NCBI GenBank assembly: GCA_903887095.1
Contig: CAISOQ010000241.1
Location: 1 to 13,522, forward strand
DNA from: an uncultured Flavobacteriia bacterium
GTDB taxonomy: Bacteria; Bacteroidota; Bacteroidia; Flavobacteriales_D; Crocinitomicaceae
Length of the DNA stretch: 13,522 nt
Direction of reading: 5' to 3'
Shown here: positions 1-6,400 of the stretch, piece by piece
How positions within the stretch are numbered: the stretch's first letter is position 1
Layout of the letters: each line of letters begins with the position of its first letter
The notes under the pieces: generated by a model
Seen by the model: the letters and a program-made list of their open reading frames with translations, nothing else
Told to the model about the DNA's origin: nothing
Databases searched by the model: none
Translations under genes and position numbers: made by a program

Positions 1-5
1 GATAA

Positions 6-605
6 TTATTTAGTTGCATCAATAATTTGACCGATGTAATTCAGTAATTTTTCTTTTCCAAAAGCTGAATCACTTGAGGTAGTAAATACAGGAGGCATTG
101 CTTCCCAGTATTTCATCATTTCCTTCTTGTACTTTGTCAAGTTTTTCTGCAAAGCGGAGGAAGAAAGTTTATCAATTTTTGTAAATACCATCGAAAACGG
201 CAATGATTTTTCTCCACACCAATTCATAAACTCCAAATCAATCTTTTGAGGCTCCAATCGCGAATCCAATAAGACAAAAATATTGAGTAACTGTTCTCTT
301 TTTGTAAGGTATTCTGCAATAAACTTTTCCCATTTTTCTCTTTGAACTTTGGACGCTTTCGCATATCCATAACCGGGTAAATCTACTAGAAACCAATCAT
401 CATTAATGATAAAGTGATTTATTAATTGTGTTTTCCCAGGTCTTCCAGAAGTTTTAGCAAGACTTTTATTCCCTGTCAGCATGTTGATCAATGATGACTT
501 ACCTACATTCGATCGACCAATAAATGCAAATTCCGCACGCTTATCATCTGGACAAAGTTTATGGTCTGTGTTCGAGACAACGAATTCTGCTTTCTTGATC
601 TTCAT
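6..605 (-). CDS. engB: Ribosome biogenesis GTP-binding protein EngB/YsxC
   Basis: Complete 199-residue GTPase of the EngB/YihA/YsxC family, a cytoplasmic TRAFAC-class G protein that assists assembly of the large ribosomal subunit. The G motifs are all visible: G1 GRSNVGKSS at residues 30-38, the family-typical TSGRPGKTQ switch region at 52-60, G3 DLPGYG at 75-80, G4 TKID at 142-145 and a G5-like TSS at 176-178. Length and motif spacing are normal for the family. The ATG at 605 is preceded within about 12 bases by a perfect TAnnTTTG element, so the leader is probably very short; there is no obvious Shine-Dalgarno site. The gene is divergent from the lipoprotein gene at 773. Its downstream neighbour lies outside the window. 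Identification is very secure. Confidence 0.97.
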   Translation of the reverse strand: MKIKKAEFVVSNTDHKLCPDDKRAEFAFIGRSNVGKSSLINMLTGNKSLAKTSGRPGKTQLINHFIINDDWFLVDLPGYGYAKASKVQREKWEKFIAEYLTKREQLLNIFVLLDSRLEPQKIDLEFMNWCGEKSLPFSMVFTKIDKLSSSALQKNLTKYKKEMMKYWEAMPPVFTTSSDSAFGKEKLLNYIGQIIDATK

Positions 606-616
606 TTTTTTTTCTT

Positions 617-624
617 CAAAAGTA
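617..624 (-). promoter_or_regulatory. Candidate -7 promoter element of engB
   Basis: The minus strand reads TACTTTTG, a perfect match to the Bacteroidota housekeeping -7 consensus TAnnTTTG, 11 bases upstream of the engB start codon. No convincing -33 TTTG lies at the usual 17-23 base spacing, so the call rests on the -7 match and its position. Confidence 0.45.
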
Positions 625-741
625 GGTAGAACCTTTCAATCTGATTACATCCTTCACTATTTTGGACTTGCCAGAATGATTTAAATTCCATGAATAGCTT
701 TATTAACATTTATTTAGACAGTCGATTTGATGGAAATAATT

Positions 742-749
742 TATTTTTG
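742..749 (+). promoter_or_regulatory. Candidate -7 promoter element of the HMA lipoprotein gene
   Basis: TATTTTTG matches TAnnTTTG exactly. It would place transcription start near 755 and give a leader of about 18 bases before the GTG at 773. A TTTG at 726-729 is too close (12 bases) to be a regular -33 box. Confidence 0.4.
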
Positions 750-772
750 ATAAATCATTTAAAAGTGTATTT

Positions 773-1270
773 GTGAAAAATCTTGTTTGTTTCATTTTGC
801 TTGTAGGTTTGGCGTCTTGCTCAAATGAGCCTGATGTTATTCATTTACGAACTGTTAAAGGCAAAAAAGAGGTTGCTGCGAAAGTAGACGCAAATGCACT
901 TTTTACAGTCAACGTAGAGGGAATGTCATGTGAGATGGGATGTGGCGGAAGTATCCGTAAGGAATTAAAGGCTACGGGAGCAGTTGATCGAGTTGAATTT
1001 GATTTTGTGGAAGGGAGAAAAGTTCAAACCGCTAAAATTTCATTTGACGATAAAAAAATCAATGAATCAAAAATGCTATCCATTCTTTCTGCGATGAATG
1101 AAAAGCAATTCAAAGTTCAAAAAGTATCCATAGAAAAAATAGAGGAATCAACTGAAGCATCCATTGATGCGCCAACGGAAGATTCTGAGAAAACCGTTGA
1201 AATCTCCGAAGCAGCGCCTTCTTTCGCTCTGCCAAATCTTTTTGATGTTTTAAAATACATCATTCAATAA
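773..1270 (+). CDS. Lipoprotein with heavy-metal-associated (HMA-like) domain
   Basis: A 165-residue protein starting at GTG; no ATG lies upstream in frame before a stop. The N terminus is a lipoprotein signal: a short hydrophobic stretch ending in the lipobox GLASC, so Cys16 should be lipidated and the protein anchored in the inner or outer membrane facing the periplasm. Residues about 43-118 resemble an HMA/ferredoxin-like metal-binding domain (strand, GM-Cys motif, helix, strands). The motif is GMSCEMGC, so the two cysteines (53 and 57) are three residues apart instead of the usual two (GMxCxxC). Such domains normally bind copper or other soft metals; binding here is inference. The C-terminal 45 residues are acidic and probably flexible. 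No metal transporter gene is adjacent, so its partner is unknown. It appears to be monocistronic, divergent from engB. Confidence 0.75.
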   Translation: MKNLVCFILLVGLASCSNEPDVIHLRTVKGKKEVAAKVDANALFTVNVEGMSCEMGCGGSIRKELKATGAVDRVEFDFVEGRKVQTAKISFDDKKINESKMLSILSAMNEKQFKVQKVSIEKIEESTEASIDAPTEDSEKTVEISEAAPSFALPNLFDVLKYIIQ

Positions 1271-1353
1271 TTTTTCCCTTTTTCATTAATAACCGTCTAA
1301 TAGAAAGGCAGTTACTATCAAAAAATATTTTCCTGCAATTTAAATTGAAAGGG

Positions 1354-1390
1354 ATTTCTACGAACACCCCACTGTAGAAGTACGTACTTC
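1354..1390 (+). promoter_or_regulatory. Shared upstream element, copy 1 (putative regulator site)
   Basis: A 37-bp element containing the inverted repeat TTCTAC-N12-GTAGAA followed by TACGTA. It aligns without gaps to 2384-2420 (22 of 37 identical by my count, with all of TCTAC, GTAGAA and TACGTA conserved). Both copies end exactly 124 bases before the start codon of a T9SS-related gene. The dyad symmetry and fixed position suggest a transcription-factor site well upstream of the promoter. The regulator is not identifiable from this window. Confidence 0.55.
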
Positions 1391-1460
1391 CTTTTTAGTA
1401 GTTAAGTTGAATTTGCATTTGAATGAATGGAAAAATTTAAATGTTGGGGGTATCATGGCG

Positions 1461-1469
1461 TTACTTTGT
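1461..1469 (+). promoter_or_regulatory. Candidate -7 region of the SprB-repeat gene
   Basis: TTACTTTGT resembles the TAnnTTTG element imperfectly. Its CTTTGT core lies at the same distance from the start codon (the G is 46 bases before the ATG) as the CTTTGT at 2494-2499 in front of the related gene. No -33 box is visible, which would fit an activator-dependent promoter. Confidence 0.35.
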
Positions 1470-1513
1470 CTCATCAAAACAATGAAACAAAAAACAATCA
1501 AAAAATAAATGCC

Positions 1514-2320
1514 ATGAAAACAAAAAACATTTTCCTTTCAATTGCAACCGCTGCAACTTTTACCACAGGTTTATTTGCTCAAACCATCAACCTTGATGTC
1601 CAAACAACAGATCCAAAGTGTTTCGGTGAAAACAATGGATATGCATTCGTTACCCCAACCGGCGGAGTTGAACCTTATTCTTATTACTGGTCAACAGGCG
1701 AATCGACTTCCACATTAAGTAATGTACCAGCGGGAGATTACAACTTGATGGTTGTGGATGCTGCCATGAATTCGGTTACAAGAACAATTACAATAACAGA
1801 CCCAGAAGCAGTCATCATAACTGGCACAACAACGAAGGCAAGTTCTATAGGAAGTCAAGACGGCGCCATTGACATTACAGTGAGTGGATTAACCCCTTTG
1901 TACAATGTTAACTGGACATCTCTAAATGGAACAGGCTTGAAAATTCATGAATTAGATCAAGTTTACCTCAGTGCTGGTGTTTATACCGTGACAATTGAAA
2001 CTCAACCGGGCTGTAGCACTTCAAAAACATTTGTTGTACGACAAAATCTACCTATCAACATTCATTCTTTCAACTTAAATGGATTAATCAGCAATGGAAC
2101 TGTTGGTGGGCATATGCCTTTGGTATACCCGAACCCATCAAATGGACCGATCAACTTTAGAAATACAGAAAATGCAAGTAATGTGGAAATCTACAATGAA
2201 TTCGGAAATCTAATCCAAACTCTTGATGGCACGAGCACTAATTTAGAAATCGGAAATTACAGAGCGGTTATCAGAAACAGCGATGGTACAGTTCAAACAG
2301 AAGCCATAGTTATCAGATAA
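1514..2320 (+). CDS. SprB-repeat protein with T9SS C-terminal sorting domain
   Basis: A 268-residue exported protein. I chose the ATG at 1514 rather than the in-frame ATG at 1427 because a signal peptide starts here (MKTKN, hydrophobic core, LFA cut before Gln23) and the related gene at 2544 begins almost identically. Residues about 33-100 form a SprB-type repeat (Cys36, GG at 50-51, YYW at 57-59, then a PAGDYNLMVVD strand at 72-82). Residues about 113-177 look like a second, degenerate repeat, ending in SAGVYTVTI and a Cys167 segment. SprB repeats are beta-sandwich modules common in Bacteroidota cell-surface adhesins. The C terminus (about 200-268) is a T9SS sorting domain with YPNPSNG at 205-211 and closing strands, which would direct secretion across the outer membrane and possibly cell-surface attachment. 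Exact function is unknown; an adhesin or matrix protein is plausible. A terminator follows directly. Confidence 0.85.
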   Translation: MKTKNIFLSIATAATFTTGLFAQTINLDVQTTDPKCFGENNGYAFVTPTGGVEPYSYYWSTGESTSTLSNVPAGDYNLMVVDAAMNSVTRTITITDPEAVIITGTTTKASSIGSQDGAIDITVSGLTPLYNVNWTSLNGTGLKIHELDQVYLSAGVYTVTIETQPGCSTSKTFVVRQNLPINIHSFNLNGLISNGTVGGHMPLVYPNPSNGPINFRNTENASNVEIYNEFGNLIQTLDGTSTNLEIGNYRAVIRNSDGTVQTEAIVIR

Positions 2321-2337
2321 GAAAATAAGCAATAGAC

Positions 2338-2366
2338 AAGGGATCCAAAAAGGGTCCCTTTTTTTT
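2338..2366 (+). terminator. Intrinsic terminator after the SprB-repeat gene
   Basis: AAGGGATCC (2338-2346) pairs with GGGTCCCTT (2352-2360), a 9-bp stem with one G-U pair and an A5 loop, followed by a T run to 2366. It begins 17 bases after the stop codon and isolates this gene from the next one. Confidence 0.85.
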
Positions 2367-2383
2367 ACCTCTCGAGTATACAT

Positions 2384-2420
2384 AAATCTACCGAAGTACA
2401 ATCGTAGAATTACGTAGATT
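2384..2420 (+). promoter_or_regulatory. Shared upstream element, copy 2 (putative regulator site)
   Basis: The second copy of the element at 1354-1390: TCTAC at 2387-2391, GTAGAA at 2404-2409, TACGTA at 2411-2416, with identical internal spacing and the same 124-base distance to the start codon. An outer inverted repeat AATCTAC (2385-2391) / GTAGATT (2414-2420) and a tandem CGTAGA at 2403 and 2413 add further symmetry. It lies just beyond the terminator of the preceding gene, so it most likely serves the gene at 2544. Confidence 0.55.
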
Positions 2421-2490
2421 GATCTATGCGTTTTGTCTTAAATTTTTTACACACTTATAAAACAGTATAAGCAATCACTCAAAACTTCAC

Positions 2491-2499
2491 TCTCTTTGT
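2491..2499 (+). promoter_or_regulatory. Candidate -7 region of the mini-cargo gene
   Basis: TCTCTTTGT contains the CTTTGT core at the same 46-base distance from the ATG as in the SprB-repeat gene. The TA dinucleotide of the consensus is absent and no -33 box is visible, so the case rests mainly on conserved position. Confidence 0.3.
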
Positions 2500-2543
2500 T
2501 CCAACTATTAACAACAAGTTTGAAACCAACTCTAAAACAGACT

Positions 2544-2894
2544 ATGAAAACAAAAAATATCTTACTAACCATTTTCGCTTCAATTACTTTTTCTGCCGGA
2601 TTATTTGGGCAGAATCAAACTGATATGGCTAACATTAGCGAAGAAAATGCATTCGAACAATCAACGCCCAAAGTTCACCTTCAAATGATTGCATTTGTAA
2701 ACCAAACGAATAGTACAGTAACTTTTGCAAATATTGAAGGAAGCGGACCAATTCAAATTTACAATCAATCTGGGGCACTTACAGAAACACTTGAAAACAA
2801 TTACCCTGTTGTCGCTTTAAAATCAGGGCTCTATACTGCAGTTGTAAAACAAGCAAACGGTGAAATTCAAATGGAACGAATAATTGTAAGATAA
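2544..2894 (+). CDS. Small exported protein: signal peptide plus T9SS-like C-terminal domain
   Basis: A 116-residue protein. The start is set by the signal peptide (MKTKN, hydrophobic core to about residue 20, GLFGQ), which closely matches that of the gene at 1514. The first 18 coding bases of the two genes differ at only two positions. After about 35 residues of low-complexity polar sequence, residues about 58-116 align along their length with the C-terminal sorting domain of the upstream protein: the IYNxxG turn at 72-77, a GLYTAVV strand at 95-101, and a closing ERIIVR like EAIVIR. The PNP motif that usually opens such domains is missing, and there is no recognisable passenger domain. It may be a naked or minimal T9SS cargo, a remnant of a longer relative, or a small surface peptide. 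Clear terminators lie on both sides, so it is monocistronic. Confidence 0.75.
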   Translation: MKTKNILLTIFASITFSAGLFGQNQTDMANISEENAFEQSTPKVHLQMIAFVNQTNSTVTFANIEGSGPIQIYNQSGALTETLENNYPVVALKSGLYTAVVKQANGEIQMERIIVR

Positions 2895-2914
2895 GCACAC
2901 CTATACCTAATCAT

Positions 2915-2944
2915 AAAGGGAGTATTACGGCTCCCTTTTTTTTT
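2915..2944 (+). terminator. Intrinsic terminator after the mini-cargo gene
   Basis: AAAGGGAG (2915-2922) pairs with CTCCCTTT (2931-2938) around an 8-base loop and runs into a T tract ending at 2944. It starts 20 bases after the stop codon. Confidence 0.88.
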
Positions 2945-3007
2945 CGAATATAAAAAATAATTAAGCTAATTATTTGGTTTTTAGATTGAATCATTATAAA
3001 TTGCGCC

Positions 3008-3057
3008 CGATTACATGAAACCGCGGCTTTAAAATAATTTATTTTTTGGTGTAATCG
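3008..3057. repeat. Inverted repeat upstream of the hypothetical gene
   Basis: CGATTACA (3008-3015) and TGTAATCG (3050-3057) are perfect 8-bp inverted arms 34 bases apart. The interval is A/T rich and holds a near -7 element (TA at 3040-3041 followed by TTTG at 3045-3048). The arms therefore flank a possible promoter 15 bases before the ATG at 3073. An operator or leader hairpin is possible, and chance is not excluded. Confidence 0.3.
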
Positions 3058-3072
3058 CCTAAAACTTACTAG

Positions 3073-3441
3073 ATGTTTACACCTATCATTGCATGGGCAG
3101 TTTTTTGTTCCATGACTCTTTCTCCAGGAGAAAATCCTATAAATTTCGCCGAATCTCATAAATTCCATTCCGAAAATACACATACGGAATTTGTCGTTAC
3201 GTTTGAGAAATTCAGTGTTAAACAACGCGAGGAATTACTTAGCGAATTATCAGAAATCCAGGGAATAAAAATTCTCGGTTCATGCGATAAATTGCGTTGT
3301 TTTTATTTTTCTTTTGACAGTGCTTTCTTCAAGTCAGAAACTGAAGCTTTTGAGGCTGTAACATTGAAAAGCAAAGATTTTCAGCCTTTATTGAAATTGG
3401 GCACGTCTATATCAGATGTGGTTCGAGTGTGCAATGTATAA
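3073..3441 (+). CDS. Hypothetical small protein, possibly exported
   Basis: A 122-residue protein of no recognised family. An in-frame TAG lies immediately before the ATG, so this is the longest possible start. The first 17 residues are hydrophobic and might be a signal or anchor segment, but lack the usual positive N-terminal charge. The rest alternates strand-like (EFVVTFEKF, RCFYFSFDS) and helix-like (KQREELLSELSEI) segments, which suggests a small alpha/beta, perhaps ferredoxin-like fold; this is inference. Three cysteines lie in the C-terminal half (two in the SCDKLRC segment, one near the end). Its stop codon overlaps an ATG of the following long gene (ATGTATAA at 3434-3441), and the best start of that gene is 10 bases further on. 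The two are therefore probably co-transcribed and may be translationally coupled. Confidence 0.6.
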   Translation: MFTPIIAWAVFCSMTLSPGENPINFAESHKFHSENTHTEFVVTFEKFSVKQREELLSELSEIQGIKILGSCDKLRCFYFSFDSAFFKSETEAFEAVTLKSKDFQPLLKLGTSISDVVRVCNV

Positions 3442-3451
3442 TCTGATAAAA

Positions 3452-6400
3452 ATGAGAAATCACTTTACCATTGCGGTTTTCGCCATTTTGTTTTTGTCAA
3501 CTAAAATTTATGCTCAAGGTAACACCTGTTCTTTAGCTGTTTCCTTGTCCGTAACTGCCAGTTGCACGAATACCAGTTTTGCAATTAATGCTAATAATTT
3601 GGAGGATCCTGGCGCATCGTGTGTTACAGCAGGTTCAAATTACACTGATGGTTGGTATAAGTTTGTAGCTTCAGCAACTACAACCATCATTGAAATTTCC
3701 GGTGCAAATCGTAATATAGGTCTTTCAGTTCATTCAGGTTGTCCGGGCACAGAATTGGCTTGTCAATACTCAAATACAGGGTCCGCAACTTTAAATGTGA
3801 CAACATCTGTTGGAACGACCTATTACGTCAGAATTCAAAGAAGAAGCGGAAATAGTAATGCAAACCTCTCAGGTTCTATATGTATCCACAACCCAATAAC
3901 GGCGCCTGCAAATGATAATTGCTCCAGTCCAGCAGTTCTTACACCTGCTGCGGCAGGTTCAGGTACCTGCACGACAACGAACGGCACTACCTATGGCGCT
4001 ACCGCTTCACCACAGACAACATGCATAGGGATTGCTGACGACGATGTGTGGTATACTTTTGTAGCGAACAATACAACACATCAAGTAACTGCAGATGGTG
4101 TAGCTGGGTTTAATGCGGCTGTTCAAGTGATGTCTGGATCTTGTGCGGGCACGTTAACAAGCCTTCAATGTATCAATAATACGGGTGGTGGAGGTGTAGA
4201 AACTGCTAGTTTAACTGGTTTAACAATCGGAGCAACATATTATGTGCGTGTCTACCACAATGCCTCTGGTTCTGGATTTAATGGTGCAAATTCTTTTACA
4301 ATTTGTATCACAAGTACTGCAGCAGTTTGTACACTAGGATCAGGAAATATAGTAGCCGCCTCGCTTCCATATACATCAGGAGCGCAAACTACCTGTGGCG
4401 CTGGTGATGACATTACATCAACGAATAGCACAGTGTGCGGTTCTAGTTACTATTATGACGGTGAAGACAAAGTCATCCAATTTACTCCAACCGCTTCAGG
4501 AAATATATCAATTACATTAACTTCTGCAGGTTCTTGGGTTGGAATAACCTTGTATTTAGGTTGCCCGACCGCCGGTGGAACTTGTGTGGCATATAGTCAG
4601 GGCTCAACGGGGAATCAGTCCATAGGATGTGCTTCCGTCACAGCTGGTCAAACATATTACCTCGTTATAGATTCATGGCCAACTCCTGCATGCAACGCAT
4701 TTAACGTGACTATTTCAGCTCCATCTGGTGGCACTCCTGCGGGAACGACTTGCTCAAATGCAGTAGCAATGGCACTACCCTATACAGCAACTGGACAGTC
4801 AACTCTATGTTACGGGAATGATTATACAAATGCTAGTGCCGGATCTTGCGGCACACTCTATGAATCTGGAGAAGATAAAGTGTATTCCTTCACTTCAACA
4901 GGCTCAGACTGCCTGAATATTAATTTAACAAATGTTAGTACATCTTACATTGGTTATCAAGTTTATTCTGGCTGCCCTGGTGTTGCTGGCACAACTTGTA
5001 TTTCCAATGGCGGGGGTGCAACTTCGGGAACGTTGAGTGGAGCATTTAATGTTTCTGCAGCAGGAACCTATTATGTTGTGATTGATACCTGGGCCTCACC
5101 ATCCTATGTAAATTATGATATTGAAGTTGTATCATTGGGGGGTTCTCCTTCAAATGATCTCCCATGCAATGCAACTGCCTTGACGCTAGGTTCAACAACA
5201 GCTGGTGACAATAACTGCAGTGGTGGAACAGGCGAACCTTCAGTACCTGGAGCTTGGACAAGTGGCACGGTAAATTCAGTTTGGTATAAGGTAACGATTC
5301 CAGCCTCTGGGAGTATTGTCGTAAAAACCATTTCTGGTTCACTAACAAACACACAAATTGCAGCCTACACTGGAACATGCGGAGCAGGATTAACTTATTT
5401 CGCGGCAAATACAGATATCGGTTCGTGCGGGTCGAGCACTAATTATGCATCACAACTTACGCTGGCAGGAGCTGTTGGCACAGTATATTATCTCGTTGTC
5501 GATGGTGAGAGCAATGCGACAGGCTCATTCTCAATAATCGCGATAGACGGTTCAACATCTTTTCCAGGAATTCAAGGGCAAGATTGTAGTCAGCCAAATC
5601 CTGTCTGTCAAGCTGTAATGTCTGTTTCAAATCCTGGATATAGTGGAAATGGAACAACCTGCGACATCAACACGGGGTATTGTTTAGCATCAGGTGAACG
5701 AAATGTGGTTTGGTACAGAGTTCCAATCTCTGGAAATGGTACGTTAAATTTTAATATTGTTCCAAATGATTTTGACTATAACGTTGAATCAGCAACGGAT
5801 TACGATTTTGCTGTTTGGCAAACTGCCTTGTCTGGCGGAACATTGGGAACTGATTTTTATAACTGTTCTCAAATCGCAGCGGGCACTGCTGCTACGATCG
5901 TTTGTAATTATTCTTATCTTGGTATAACTGGTGTTGGCACTACTGGAAACGCTCCTGCATCTCTATCTACAAATGTTTGCCCGACTTGTCCTGGTTCTTA
6001 TAACCCAACAACAACTTACTCCGCAGCCTATGAGACAACTATTGATGCGATTGTGGGAGATGAATACCTCATTGCCATAAGTAATTACTCCAATAGCACC
6101 TCAGGATTCCGAATTGAATTCTCTGGGACGGCTACAATTGACTATTCTGCAGCAACCTCAACCGATGAAGTTTATTGGACTGGCGGTGACGTTTCAGGAC
6201 CAACCGTTTGGACAGATGTGGACAACTGGGGAGGTTGCGCTGCTCCTAGTTGCAGCAGGGATGCTTTTATTTCGAATCTATCAAATGAGCCTATTTTAAT
6301 CAGTGGTCAAACCTATAACACAAAGGATTTAACCATTCAACCTGGTGCATCTTTAACGCTTCAAGCCAATTCAACGTTAAATATTTGTGGTAACTTCTAC

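Noticed and set aside
1271..1350. Terminator after the HMA lipoprotein gene
   Set aside because: The region has T-rich stretches but I found no stable stem directly before them.
1427..1513. In-frame ATG at 1427 as start of the SprB-repeat protein
   Set aside because: It adds 29 charged and polar residues in front of a perfect signal peptide. The related gene shows the signal peptide at its very start, and the candidate promoter lies at 1461-1469, downstream of this ATG.
3416..3451. In-frame ATGs at 3416 and 3434 as starts of the giant cargo protein
   Set aside because: Both overlap the preceding gene and only lengthen the N-region; the ATG at 3452 gives a standard signal peptide. The one at 3434 cannot be fully excluded.
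5046..5657. Open frames on the minus strand within the giant gene
   Set aside because: Their translations have no recognisable motifs and biased composition; they are opposite-strand shadows of a long, well-supported coding sequence.
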